DNA of 47,295 bases from Pseudomonadota bacterium (GCA_963205025.1 CAUJHO010000037.1:1-47295), one strand, 5' to 3'; positions 32,133-44,028 are shown, counted from the first letter of the stretch. The notes: generated by a model from the letters alone, not told the origin. Translations and numbers: made by a program.

Positions 32133-32159
32133 GAATATTGTGCGAAATCAATATTCGCA
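32133..32159. promoter_or_regulatory. Nested AT-rich dyads between the regulator gene and narK
   Basis: Two overlapping inverted repeats: GAATATT (32133-32139) with AATATTC (32150-32156), and TGCGAA (32141-32146) with TTCGCA (32154-32159). They lie about 110 bases before narK, upstream of its FNR box, where nitrate- or nitrite-responsive regulators often bind. The protein is unknown. Confidence 0.4.
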
Positions 32160-32185
32160 TCGGGTGATTTGAGAAAGAATCGCAA

Positions 32186-32199
32186 TTGATCTGAATCAA
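32186..32199 (+). promoter_or_regulatory. Perfect FNR-type box for the narK-narGHJI operon
   Basis: TTGATCTGAATCAA, ten of ten positions. Class II geometry gives a start near 32234 with a -10-like TAGAAG at 32222-32227 and a 36-base leader before narK, all consistent with anaerobic activation. Confidence 0.85.
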
Positions 32200-32269
32200 A
32201 TAACTCGGTCGGCGCTGACACTAGAAGCCAAGCTGGTTCATCACAAAGGGTGACGGGCAGGATTGGAAA

Positions 32270-34960
32270 ATGGTCGACGGACACCTTCAATCGCCGGGCG
32301 CTAACAGAGCGCTGTGGCTAAGTACCCTGGCCTTCACAGGCTGTTTCGCAGTTTGGACGATCTTTTCGATCATCGGCGTCCAGATCAAAGCAGAGCTCGG
32401 GCTCAATGAAGCCCAGTTCGGGCTGCTGGTCGGCACGCCGATCCTGACCGGCTCGCTGATTCGGGTTTTCCTGGGGGTCTGGTCCGATCAACTCGGAGGA
32501 CGTGTCCTCAATGTGATCGTCATGCTGCTGGGGGCGGCGGCGACCTTCCTGCTCTCCTACGCAGAGACCTATCCGCAGTTCCTGGCCGCCGCGTTGGGGG
32601 TCGGTATCGCCGGCGGATCGTTCGCGGTCGGGATCGCCTATGTCTCCAAGTTCTTCTCGGTCGAGCGTCAGGGCACGGCCCTGGGGATTTTCGGGGCCGG
32701 CAACGTCGGTTCCGCCGTCACCAAGTTCGCGGCCCCGTTCGTCATGCTGGCTTTCGGTTGGGAAGCGGTCGCCCAGATCTGGGCTGCGGCCCTGGCCGGC
32801 CTGGCCGTGCTGTTCTTCCTCTTCTCGCCCGAAGATCCGGCGACCGCCGAGCGCCGGCGCAACCATCAGAAGGCGCAGCCGGTGTGGCTGCAGCTGACGC
32901 CGCTGCGCGACATTCGGGTCTGGCGCTTCTCGCTCTACTATTTCTTCGTCTTCGGGGCCTTCGTAGCCCTGGCGCTGTGGCTTCCGCACTATCTGACCGA
33001 TGTGTACGGCCTGGGCATTGCGGCGGCCGGTATGCTGGCGGCGGCCTATTCGATCCCGGGTTCCCTGTTCCGAATCTTCGGCGGTTGGCTGTCGGACCGG
33101 ATCGGTGCCCGCAAGGTGATGTATATCACCTTCCTCACCAGTGTGATCTGCACCTTTGCCCTGTCCTATCCGGCCACGACCTACATCGTTGAAGGCATCG
33201 AAGGACCCATCCGTTTCCACATCGAAATCGGCCTGTTTGCCTTTGTTGCCCTGATCTTCGTGCTCGGCTTCGCCATGAGCCTCGGCAAGGCGGCGGTCTA
33301 TAAGCACATCCCGGTCTATTACCCGAACCATGTCGGCGCGGTCGGGGGTCTGGTCGGCATGATCGGCGGCCTGGGTGGTTTCGTCCTGCCGATCCTGTTC
33401 GGGATCATGGCCGATCTCACCGGCATCTGGACCAGCTGCTTCATGCTGCTGTTCGCCCTGGTCGCAACCGCCCTGGTGTGGATGCACTTTGCGGTGCGCC
33501 GCATGGAGGTGACGCGCGAGCCGGCCCTGGTGGATCTGCCGGAATTCCCCGAACTCGGCGAACCCGAGCCGGCCCATGTCCTCAATGACTGGCGCCCCGA
33601 AGACGAGACGTTCTGGGCCAAGACCGGCCGCAAGATCGCCATGCGCAATCTGTGGATCTCCATCCCCAACCTGCTGCTGGCCTTCTCGGTCTGGATGCTG
33701 TGGTCGACGGTGGCGACGCGACTGAACTCGGTCGGTTTCCAGTTTTCGACGGCCCAGCTGTTCTGGCTGACGGCGCTGCCGGCGCTGTCAGGCGCGACCT
33801 TGCGCATCTTCTACAGCTTCATGGTGCCCATCGTGGGCGGACGGCTGTGGACGGTGCTGGCGACCCTGTCGCTGCTGATCCCGGCGGTCGGTGTCGGCCT
33901 GGCCGTCCAGACCCCGTCGACGCCCTACTGGGTGTTCGTCCTGCTGGCTCTGTCGTGCGGCCTGGGCGGCGGTGCCTTCGCCTCGTCCATGGCCAATATC
34001 GGCTTCTTCTTCCCGAAACGGGAGAAGGGCAACGCCCTGGCCATGAATGCCGGCTTCGGCAACCTGGGTGTCAGCGCCCTGCAGTTGCTGGCCCCGATCG
34101 CGGCCGGATTCGCCCTGTTCGGGCCGCTTGGCGGCGCGCCGCAGACGGCGGTTGTCGAAGGCGTCCAGCAGCAGGTCTGGCTGCAGAACGCCGGCTTCAT
34201 GTGGGTTCCGCTGATCATTCTGGCGGCAATCGCAGCCTGGTTCGGCATGAACGATGTCGCTTCGGCCCGCGCCTCCTTCAAGGAGCAGGCGGTCGTCTTC
34301 AAGCGCAAGCACAACTGGTTGATGTGCTTCCTGTACATCGGCACCTTTGGCTCGTTCATCGGCTTCTCGGCGGCCTTCCCGCTGCTGGGCCGCACGCTGT
34401 TCCCGGACGTCAACATCCTTCAGATCGCCTTCCTCGGGCCGTTGGTCGGCGCGGCGTCGCGGGCACTCACCGGCTGGGTGTCCGATCGCTGGGGCGGACA
34501 GCATGTCACCCAGTGGGTGTTTGGTGCCCTGATGGTGGGTGTCGGCGGCGCGCTCTATTCGACCGGTGCCCTGGGGGCAGAGCCGTCGTTCCCGCTGTTC
34601 TTCGCCAGCTTCATGTGGTTGTTCTTCTGGACCGGCGTCGGCAATGCCTCAACCTTCCAGATGATCCCGGCGCTCGTGCGGGCCGACATGCCCCGGCTGA
34701 TGCCTGAGGCGACCGCCGAGGAACGGCTGAAGGCGTCCGAGCTCGAATCGGCGGCCATCGTCGGCTTCTCGTCGGCGATCGGGGCCTACGGCGGCTTCTT
34801 CATCCCGCTGGCATTCGCCAGCTCGATGAGCGCGTCCGGCGATCCGAGCACTGCCCTTTATGTCTTCCTGGGCTTTTACCTGACCTGCGCGGCGGTGAAT
34901 TGGCTGTTCTATGCCCGCAAGAACTCCATCCTGAATCCGACATCGACAAAGGCGGGCTGA
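32270..34960 (+). CDS. narK: Fused nitrate/nitrite transporter NarK1-NarK2
   Basis: The 896-residue protein carries two complete major-facilitator NarK domains in one chain. The N-terminal half (about 1-420) has TLAFTGCFAVWTIFSIIG, GVGIAGGSFAVGIAYVSKFF and GNVGSAVTKF. The C-terminal half (about 455-890) has NIGFFFPKREKGNALAMNAG and GFGNLGVSALQLL. About 24 membrane helices are expected. The same fusion is known from Paracoccus, where the first domain acts as a proton-nitrate symporter and the second as a nitrate/nitrite antiporter. It starts the nar operon, with narG 2 bases downstream, under a perfect FNR box. Confidence 0.92.
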   Translation: MVDGHLQSPGANRALWLSTLAFTGCFAVWTIFSIIGVQIKAELGLNEAQFGLLVGTPILTGSLIRVFLGVWSDQLGGRVLNVIVMLLGAAATFLLSYAETYPQFLAAALGVGIAGGSFAVGIAYVSKFFSVERQGTALGIFGAGNVGSAVTKFAAPFVMLAFGWEAVAQIWAAALAGLAVLFFLFSPEDPATAERRRNHQKAQPVWLQLTPLRDIRVWRFSLYYFFVFGAFVALALWLPHYLTDVYGLGIAAAGMLAAAYSIPGSLFRIFGGWLSDRIGARKVMYITFLTSVICTFALSYPATTYIVEGIEGPIRFHIEIGLFAFVALIFVLGFAMSLGKAAVYKHIPVYYPNHVGAVGGLVGMIGGLGGFVLPILFGIMADLTGIWTSCFMLLFALVATALVWMHFAVRRMEVTREPALVDLPEFPELGEPEPAHVLNDWRPEDETFWAKTGRKIAMRNLWISIPNLLLAFSVWMLWSTVATRLNSVGFQFSTAQLFWLTALPALSGATLRIFYSFMVPIVGGRLWTVLATLSLLIPAVGVGLAVQTPSTPYWVFVLLALSCGLGGGAFASSMANIGFFFPKREKGNALAMNAGFGNLGVSALQLLAPIAAGFALFGPLGGAPQTAVVEGVQQQVWLQNAGFMWVPLIILAAIAAWFGMNDVASARASFKEQAVVFKRKHNWLMCFLYIGTFGSFIGFSAAFPLLGRTLFPDVNILQIAFLGPLVGAASRALTGWVSDRWGGQHVTQWVFGALMVGVGGALYSTGALGAEPSFPLFFASFMWLFFWTGVGNASTFQMIPALVRADMPRLMPEATAEERLKASELESAAIVGFSSAIGAYGGFFIPLAFASSMSASGDPSTALYVFLGFYLTCAAVNWLFYARKNSILNPTSTKAG

Positions 34961-34962
34961 AC

Positions 34963-37900
34963 ATGAGCCAAACCCTCGATCGCCTTCTCTTCTTCACGCG
35001 CAAGACGGAGCTCTTCTCCGGCCGATATGGCGTCATGAACGATGACGACCGCACCTGGGAGGACGCCTATCGGAACCGCTGGCAGCACGACAAGATCGTG
35101 CGCTCGACCCACGGCGTAAACTGCACCGGCTCGTGCTCGTGGAAGATCTACGTCAAGGGCGGGATCGTCACCTGGGAAACCCAGCAGACCGACTATCCGC
35201 GCACCCGGCCGGAGCTGCCCAACCATGAGCCCCGGGGCTGTGCGCGGGGGGCCAGCTACAGCTGGTACCTCTATTCGGCCAATCGGGTGAAATACCCGCT
35301 GATCCGCTCGCGCCTGCTGCGTCGGTGGCGGGCGGCGCGTGCCAGCCTGAGCCCGGTGGCGGCCTGGGCCTCCATCCAGGCTGACCCGGTGGCGCGCGAA
35401 GACTACGTCAAGATGCGCGGCAGGGGCGGCTTCGTGCGGGCCACCTGGGACGAGGTCAATGAGCTGATCGCTGCGGCCAACGCCCATACGGTCAAGGCCT
35501 GGGGGCCTGACCGGGTGTTCGGTTTCTCGCCGATCCCGGCGATGTCGATGCTGTCCTATGCGGCCGGCGCTCGTTATCTGCAATTGATGGGCGGTGTCTG
35601 CGGCTCGTTCTACGACTGGTATTGCGACCTGCCGCCGGCCTCACCCCAGACCTGGGGCGAACAGACCGACGTGTCGGAATCGGCGGACTGGTACAACTCC
35701 GGCTTCCTGCTGCTGTGGGGCTCCAACGTGCCCCAGACGCGCACGCCGGACGCCCACTTCTATACCGAGGCGCGCTATCGCGGGGCCAAGTCGGCGGTCA
35801 TCTGCCCGGACTATTCGGAAGCGTCAAAATTCTCGGACATCTGGCTGGCGGTGAAGCAGGGGACTGACGCCGCCCTGGGCATGGCCTTCGGCCATGTCAT
35901 CCTGAAAGAATTCCATCAGGACCGTCAGGTGCCCTACTTCCAGGACTATCTGCGCCAGTATTCGGACCTGCCGATGCTGGTGCGCCTGGTTCCCCAGGAC
36001 GGCGCCCTGGTCCCCGACCGGATGCTGCGGGCGGCCGATTTCGCCCGGGCGCTGGGCGAGAAGAACAATCCCGACTGGAAGACGGTCGCCATCGATGAGG
36101 ACAGCGACAAGGTCGTCGTTCCCAACGGTTCGATCGGGTTCCGCTGGGGCGAGGACGGCAAGTGGAACCTGGAAGAGAAGGCGCAAGGGTCAGAAACCAA
36201 GCTGCGCCTCGGACTCAAGGGCGTCCACGATGAGGTGAAGGGCGTTCGCTTCCCCTATTTCGGCAGCACCGCCGGCAACGGTTTTGTCGCCACCGACCAC
36301 CCCGAGGTGCTGGTGCGCAATGTGCCGGTCAAGCGGATGAAGCTGAAGGACGGCGAGGCGTGGGTGACCACGGCCTATGACCTGTTCCTGGCCAATTACG
36401 GCGTCGATCAGGGCTTTGGCGGCGAGCACATGCCGGCCAATTTCGATGATCCCGAGCCCTATTCCCCGGCCTGGGCCGAGGAGGTCACCTCGGTGCCGCG
36501 TGATCAGATCATCGCTGTGGCGCGTGGCTTTGCCACCAACGCCGAAAAGACCAATGGTCGCTCGATGGTGATCATCGGGGCCGCGATGAACCACTGGTTC
36601 CACATGGACATGAACTACCGCGCGGTCATCAACATGCTGGTGATGTGCGGATGCGTCGGCCAGTCGGGCGGCGGCTGGTGTCACTATGTGGGTCAGGAAA
36701 AGCTGAGGCCGCAGTCGGGCTGGGCCCCAGTCGCCTTCGGCCTGGACTGGCACCGTCCGCCCCGCCAGCAGAATTCGACCTCCTTCTTCTACGCCCATAC
36801 CGACCAGTGGCGTTACGAGACGGTGGCCATGTCGGAGATCCTGTCGCCGACGGCACCTGACGGTGACTGGGGCGGGTCGATGCTCGACTACAACGCCCGG
36901 GCCGAGCGCATGGGCTGGCTGCCGTCAGCTCCGGCCCTGAAGACCAATCCGCTGGAGGTGGCGCGTGCCGCCGAGGCGGCCGGCGTCGATCCCAAGGCGT
37001 TCACCATCAACGCGCTCAAGGACCGGTCGCTGGAAATGTCCTGTATGGACCCGGACGCGCCGGAAAACTGGCCGCGCAATATGTTTGTCTGGCGCTCCAA
37101 TCTGTTGGGGTCGTCCGGCAAGGGCCACGAATACTTCCTCAAGCACCTGCTGGGAGCATCCCACGGCGTGCAGGGCAAGGATCTGGGGCACGCCGATGCC
37201 GCCCGACCGACCGAAGTCACCTGCCGTGACGAGGCCCCGGAGGGCAAGCTTGACCTGCTGGTGACACTCGACTTCCGGATGTCGACCACCGCAGTCTATT
37301 CCGACATCGTTCTGCCGACCGCGACCTGGTACGAGAAGCACGACCTCAACACCTCGGATATGCACCCCTTCATCCACCCGCTGACGGCGGCCGTGGATCC
37401 GTCGTGGGAATCGCGCAGCGACTGGGACATCTTCCGGGGTCTAGCCAAGACCTTCTCGGAGGTCTGCACCGAGGTGCTCGGCGTCGAGAAGGACGTCGTC
37501 CTGACGCCGATCCAGCACGACAGTCCCGGCGAGCTGGCCCAGGCCTATGACGTCAAGGACTGGTGGAAGGGCGAATGCGAGCCGATCCCCAACCAGACCA
37601 TGCCGCAGATCACGGTGATCGAGCGCGACTATCCGAACCTCTACAAGAAGTTCACCTCCCTCGGGCCGCTGATGACCAAGGTCGGAAACGGCGGCAAGGG
37701 CCTGACCTGGAACACCGAGCACGAGGTCCAGCTGCTGGCTGGCCTGAACGGCAAGGTGCTCGAGGAGGGCGTGTCCGAAGGCCTGCCGCTCATGGAGACG
37801 GCGGTGCAGGCCTGCGAGGCGGTCCTGATGCTGGCACCGGAAACCAACGGCGAGGTCTCGGTCAAGTCGTGGGCGGCCCTGTCCAAACACACCGGGCGTG

Positions 37901-38693
37901 ATCACGCTCACCTGGCAGAGCCCAAGGAAGAAGAGAAGATCCGCTTTGCCGACATCGTGGCCCAGCCGCGCAAGATCATTTCGTCGCCGATCTGGTCCGG
38001 GCTGGAATCCGAGCACGTCTGCTACTCCGCCAACTACACCAATGTGCATGAGCGAATTCCGTGGCGGACCCTGTCGGGCCGACAGGAGCTGTATCAGGAC
38101 CATCCCTGGATGCGGGCCTTCGGCGAGGCGCTGTGCGTCTATCGACCGCCGCTGGACCTCAAGACGCTCAGCATCAAGGGCCGCAAGCCCAACGGCGAGC
38201 CTGAGATCGAGCTGAACTTCATCACCCCGCACCAGAAATGGGGGATCCACTCGACCTATTCCGACAACCTGATGATGCTGACGCTGAACCGTGGCGGTCC
38301 GGTCATCTGGATTTCGGAGACCGACGCCCGCCGTGCCGGCATCGTCGACAACGACTGGGTCGAACTGTTCAACACCAATGGCGCGATCGCGGCGCGGGCG
38401 GTGGTGTCCCAGCGGATCCGTGAGGGGACCACCTTCATGTATCACGCCCAGGAGAAGATCGTGAACACGCCGGGATCCGAGATCACCGGCCAGCGCGGCG
38501 GTATCCACAACTCGGTCACCCGCATCGTCCTCAAGCCGACGCACATGATCGGCGGCTACGCCCAGCTGGCCTACAGCTTCAACTACTACGGAACGGTCGG
38601 ATCCAACCGCGACGAGTTCGTGGTGGTTCGCAAGATGCGCAAGGTCGACTGGCTCGACCAGCCCCTTGAAGCCCCGGCACAGGAGGCCGCCCA

Positions 38694-38697
<4 letters not shown>
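34963..38697 (+). CDS. narG: Respiratory nitrate reductase alpha subunit
   Basis: The 1244-residue catalytic subunit starts at ATG 34963 (MSQTLDRLL); an in-frame earlier start lies inside narK. His50, Cys54 and Cys58 of HGVNCTGSCSW, with Cys93, hold the FS0 cluster. Asp222 in YDWYCDLPPASPQ is at the position of the E. coli molybdenum ligand. It reduces nitrate to nitrite at a bis-MGD centre on the cytoplasmic side of the membrane, with electrons from NarH. There is no Tat signal, as expected for the cytoplasm-facing enzyme. It ends in a 4-base overlap with narH. Confidence 0.97.
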
Positions 38698-40220
<1,523 letters not shown>

Positions 40221-40221
40221 G

Positions 40222-40941
40222 ATGGCCCTGATCTATCGCGCACTGGGCCTGATGCTGAACTACCCGGATGAGGATCAGCGCCGGTTGATGCCGGCCATCC
40301 TCGATGTGGTCGCGGCCGAATCCCGGATCCCGACCAAGGTGTCCGGGGCCGTGACCCGGCTAGGTGAACGCCTTGCCCAGACCGACCTGTACGAACTCCA
40401 GGAAGAGTACGTCCAGGTTTTCGACCGGACCCGCAGCCTGTCGCTGAACCTGTACGAGCATGTCCACGGCGAGAGCCGCGACCGCGGCCAGGCCATGGCC
40501 AATCTGGTCGAACTCTACAGGCAGGCCGGGCTGGAGATGTCGGCCAAGGAACTGCCCGACTATCTGCCCGTGTTCCTGGACTTTCTGTCGGTGCTGCCCG
40601 ATGACCGCGCCGCATCCCTGCTGGGCGAAGCGGTGCATGTGCTTGAGGCCATGGCCCTGCGCCTGCACAAGCGCACCAGTCCCTATCGCGCCGTCTTCGG
40701 GGCCCTTGTGGCTCTGTCGGATGCGGCCCCGGATTCGGATGCTGTCGCAGCGCTGCTGGCCGAGGCCGAGGAAAACCCGGACGACCTGGCCGCTCTGGAC
40801 AAGGCCTGGGAAGAAACCGCCGTCACCTTCGGGCCGTCCACGGATGAAGGCTGTCCCAAGGCCGAGGCGATGCTGAAGGCGATGGGCCCGACCCCGGAGC
40901 GTGCGCTCGCGGGGGCAAGATCACCAAGAGGACCTCAGTGA
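40222..40941 (+). CDS. narJ: Nitrate reductase assembly chaperone
   Basis: The 239-residue, all-helical TorD/NarJ-family chaperone starts at ATG 40222. Motifs are YRALGLMLNYPDE at the start and LYEHVHGESRDRGQAM, with LPDYLPVFLDFLS in the middle. It binds the NarG N-terminus and holds NarGH until Moco is inserted and NarI is reached. It is not part of the final enzyme. The stop is joined to narI by TGATG or GTGA, depending on the narI start. Confidence 0.94.
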   Translation: MALIYRALGLMLNYPDEDQRRLMPAILDVVAAESRIPTKVSGAVTRLGERLAQTDLYELQEEYVQVFDRTRSLSLNLYEHVHGESRDRGQAMANLVELYRQAGLEMSAKELPDYLPVFLDFLSVLPDDRAASLLGEAVHVLEAMALRLHKRTSPYRAVFGALVALSDAAPDSDAVAALLAEAEENPDDLAALDKAWEETAVTFGPSTDEGCPKAEAMLKAMGPTPERALAGARSPRGPQ

Positions 40942-41660
40942 TGGATATCAATTTCCTGGCGTTCGGCGTCTATCCCTACATCGCCCTGGCGGTGCTGACG
41001 ATCGGGTCGGTCCTGCGGTTTGATCGCGAACAGTACACCTGGCGGACCGGGTCCTCTCAACTGCTTCGCCGCAAGCAGCTGGTGACCGGATCGGTCCTGT
41101 TTCACCTGGGAATTCTGATGATCTTCGGCGGCCATTTCGTGGGACTGCTGACGCCTCCGGCGGTGTGGCATGCGCTGGGCGTCACCCACGCCTTCAAGCA
41201 AATGTTGGCGATTGTTGCCGGTGGCACAGCGGGATTCTTCTGTCTGATCGGCGGCCTGCTGCTGCTGCACCGGCGACTGTTCGACGCCCGCATCCGCAAG
41301 ACATCAAGCTTTGGCGACATCGCAATCCTGTGCCTGCTGATGCTCCAACTCTGCCTCGGCCTGGCGACCATTCCGCTGTCGCTGGAGCACCGCGACGGCG
41401 AGGAGATGCTCAAGTTCATGTTCTGGGCGCAGGGCATCTTCACCTTCAATCCCGAAGCCTCCAGCTACATCGCCAACGTCCACTGGATCTTCAAGGCGCA
41501 CCTGACCCTGGGGCTGACGATCCTGCTGGTGTTCCCCTTCACGCGTCTGGTTCACATGCTCTCGGCACCGGTCTGGTATCTCAACCGTCGGGGCTGGCAG
41601 CTGGTTCGGTCCAAGCGCGCGATGCCGATCAATCGCGGCCCGGTCGGGGGGCGTCGATGA
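40941..41660 (+). CDS. narI: Respiratory nitrate reductase gamma subunit (cytochrome b)
   Basis: The 239-residue protein starts at ATG 40941; a GTG at 40938 is possible. It has five membrane helices. His55 and His65 (FHLGILMIFGGHFVG), His187 and His205 (FKAHLTLGL; TRLVHML) correspond to the haem-b ligands 56, 66, 187 and 205 of E. coli NarI. It oxidises quinol at the periplasmic face and passes electrons inward, making nitrate respiration energy-conserving. Its last 4 bases overlap the parvulin start. Confidence 0.96.
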   Translation: MDINFLAFGVYPYIALAVLTIGSVLRFDREQYTWRTGSSQLLRRKQLVTGSVLFHLGILMIFGGHFVGLLTPPAVWHALGVTHAFKQMLAIVAGGTAGFFCLIGGLLLLHRRLFDARIRKTSSFGDIAILCLLMLQLCLGLATIPLSLEHRDGEEMLKFMFWAQGIFTFNPEASSYIANVHWIFKAHLTLGLTILLVFPFTRLVHMLSAPVWYLNRRGWQLVRSKRAMPINRGPVGGRR

Positions 41661-42775
41661 GTGCCACACGTTGTCGCGTCATTGACGGCGTCCAGATTCC
41701 GGAAAACCTGATCGCGGAAGAGGCGCAGAACCATCCTGCCGCCACGGCCGAGGACGCGCGTCGGGCCGCCGGCCATGCCCTGGCGATCCGGGCGTTGCTG
41801 CTGGATCGCGCCCAGGTTCTGGGCCTGATCCCCGAACCGGTCGTTGAGGAAGATGGGCGCGAGGAAACGCCGGAAGAGGCTCTGATCCGGGCCGTTTTCG
41901 AAGCTGAGGTCGTCGTTCAGAAGCCGACCGATGCCGAGATCCGCCGGGTCTATGATTCAGCCCGCAGCGCCTTTCGCTCGCCGACCCTGACCGAAGCCTC
42001 GCATATCCTGCTGGCCCCGGAAGGGGAGGAGCCCGCAGCCTGGGAGGCCGCTCGCGAACGCGCCGATGAACTGATCCGGCGACTGGCTGACCCCCAGGTC
42101 AGCTTCGCCGAACTGGCCAGGACCCATTCGGGTTGCACATCGGCCGGCGTCGGTGGCTCCCTGGGGCAGCTCAGCCCGGGCGACCTGACGGCATCTGTCG
42201 AGGCCGGTCTGGCGCAGCTGGCTCCCGGCGAGGTGTCGGCCGAGCCGGTGCGCTCGCGCTTCGGCTGGCATGTGCTGCGCCTGGATCGCCGCATCGACGG
42301 TCGCGATCTGCCGTTTGAGCATGTCCAGGAGCAGATTGCCCTGGAACTGGAAGGCCGGCGCTGGACGGCAGACGCCAGCCGCTATGTCGCAGGTCTGGTC
42401 GTCGAGGCGCAGGAACAGGGCGTAGCCATCGTGCTGTCGGACGATGGGCGGCGCGCCCAGGGGCAACTGTCTCTGGGCGATCTGCTGCGTGACGATCACG
42501 CCGTGGCGGCCCGGGCCCAGGCCTGGCTGCTCGAGGCGGATGCGGATCTTGCCCGCCAGGTGCAGGACGCCGCTGATCGCCAGCAACTCGAGTTTGCGGC
42601 CTTTGTCCGCGAAGAGGTCCGTACCTTTATCAACGAGGCGGACGACGAAAAGTGGACGCAGTTGATCTCTGCCGCCCAGGGGGCAGAGGACCCGGCGCTG
42701 GGGTGTGTCCGCGCCATTCTGAAAGGCCGCCTGCAGCCGGCGGCCCGGACCTACACGCTAATCCAACGAGCCTGA
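41657..42775 (+). CDS. Parvulin-type peptidyl-prolyl isomerase in the nar operon
   Basis: The 372-residue protein starts in ATGA with narI. A parvulin/rotamase domain at about 113-215 (EASHILLAPEGE; FAELARTHSGCTSAGVGGSLG; VSAEPVRSRFGWHVLRLD) sits between an N-terminal helical region and a long C-terminal helical region. There is no signal peptide, so it is cytoplasmic, unlike SurA or PpiD. Similar genes follow narI in Pseudomonas nar operons, and NifM shows that such proteins can mature a metalloenzyme. A role in folding NarGH is likely but unproven here. Confidence 0.85.
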   Translation: MSATRCRVIDGVQIPENLIAEEAQNHPAATAEDARRAAGHALAIRALLLDRAQVLGLIPEPVVEEDGREETPEEALIRAVFEAEVVVQKPTDAEIRRVYDSARSAFRSPTLTEASHILLAPEGEEPAAWEAARERADELIRRLADPQVSFAELARTHSGCTSAGVGGSLGQLSPGDLTASVEAGLAQLAPGEVSAEPVRSRFGWHVLRLDRRIDGRDLPFEHVQEQIALELEGRRWTADASRYVAGLVVEAQEQGVAIVLSDDGRRAQGQLSLGDLLRDDHAVAARAQAWLLEADADLARQVQDAADRQQLEFAAFVREEVRTFINEADDEKWTQLISAAQGAEDPALGCVRAILKGRLQPAARTYTLIQRA

Positions 42776-42776
42776 T

Positions 42777-43997
42777 ATGCGTCTTGCAGCTTTCCTCCTC
42801 ACCACCCTGGTCATGGGGCCCGGCGTTGCTGTGGCCCAGGCCACCCCGCCACCTGCCGTCGCCGCCGAGGCCGATGTCGTCCCCGGCACCTTCCTGTTCG
42901 AGAGCCGTGTCCGTTATGAGGGCGTGCGTCAGGACGGGCTGGATGACGCCGATGGCGTCACCGCACGGCTGCGCCTGGGCTGGCGCAGCCCGACGGTTTC
43001 GAACCTTACCTTCCTGGTCGAGGGGGAAGCTGTCCAGGCAATCGTCAGTGACTTCAACGACACCATCCACGGCCCCGCGAGCCGGGCCGTGATCGCCGAT
43101 CCCGATACGGTGGAATTGAACCGGCTGCAGGTGACCTGGACGGGCCTGCCCGATACCGAGGTGACGATCGGCCGTCAGAGGATCGTACTGGGCAATGCCC
43201 GCTTCATCGGCAACGTCGGGTTCCGCCAGAACGAACAGACCTTCGACGCGGTCCGCGTGACGACCACGGCCTTTGAGCCTTTCAACCTGACCTATGCCTA
43301 TATCGACCGCGTGCATCGGGTCTTTGGTGACGACAGCCCGGTGGGCGAATGGCAGTCGGACAGCCATCTGATCCATGCCGAGACCCCGACGCCGGCCGGC
43401 ACCCTGTCGCTGTATGGCTACTGGCTCGACTTCCCGACGGCCCCGGGCCAATCGTCCGCGACCCTCGGCGCACGCCTGGCGGGAAACCGCAACCTTGCCG
43501 AGGGCTGGTCCGCCGGCTGGACCGTCGAACTGGCTCGCCAGTCGGACTACGGCTCCAACCCCGCTCGTTTCGACCTGGACTACAGCCTGGTGTCGGGTCG
43601 CCTGGCCCATGGCCCGATCAGCCTGGTTGTCGCCCATGAGCGGCTCGACGGGAACGGCGTGCGCGGCTTCCAGACGCCGCTGGCGACGCTGCACGCCTTC
43701 CAGGGCTGGGCCGACGTCTTTCTGACGACGCCGGCCCGCGGCCTGACGGATGTTTCGGCGACGGCAGCCTATACCTGGGCCGAGCCGCCGGTCGGTCGCC
43801 GCTGGGTCCTGTCGGCGTCCTGGCGCGAATTCACCGATGCGGACGGCGACCTGGACTTCGGAAGCGAGTTCGACGCCGCAGCCCAGGTCACGATCAATGA
43901 TCACTGGGCTCTTGAAGCGAAGATGGCCGCGTTCGAGGGCGCGGGGATCTTCGCGGATCGCGACAAGGCCTGGCTCTCGCTCGAATACAGGTTTTGA
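42777..43997 (+). CDS. Outer-membrane beta-barrel protein (alginate-export-like) in the nar operon
   Basis: The 406-residue protein has a signal peptide to about residue 21 (LVMGPGVAVAQA). The mature part has alternating strands (GTFLFESRVRYEGVRQDGL; VTIGRQRIVLGNARFIGNVG) and the terminal sequence LSLEYRF expected for BAM insertion. The ELNRLQVTWTGLPDTEVTIG region and overall plan resemble the alginate-export (AlgE-like, PF13372) barrel family, about 16-18 strands. It follows the parvulin gene by 1 base inside the nar operon. Co-expression with nitrate reductase suggests a channel for nitrate, nitrite or another anion. That function is my inference, not known for the family. Confidence 0.75.
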   Translation: MRLAAFLLTTLVMGPGVAVAQATPPPAVAAEADVVPGTFLFESRVRYEGVRQDGLDDADGVTARLRLGWRSPTVSNLTFLVEGEAVQAIVSDFNDTIHGPASRAVIADPDTVELNRLQVTWTGLPDTEVTIGRQRIVLGNARFIGNVGFRQNEQTFDAVRVTTTAFEPFNLTYAYIDRVHRVFGDDSPVGEWQSDSHLIHAETPTPAGTLSLYGYWLDFPTAPGQSSATLGARLAGNRNLAEGWSAGWTVELARQSDYGSNPARFDLDYSLVSGRLAHGPISLVVAHERLDGNGVRGFQTPLATLHAFQGWADVFLTTPARGLTDVSATAAYTWAEPPVGRRWVLSASWREFTDADGDLDFGSEFDAAAQVTINDHWALEAKMAAFEGAGIFADRDKAWLSLEYRF

Positions 43998-44028
43998 TCT
44001 CGGACCCACCCTCGGGGGGAAGTGACAT

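Noticed and set aside
32318..33577. A 419-codon frame antisense to narK
   Set aside because: Its composition is the complement of membrane-helix codons (charged, Gln/His/Arg-rich), typical of a shadow of an MFS gene.
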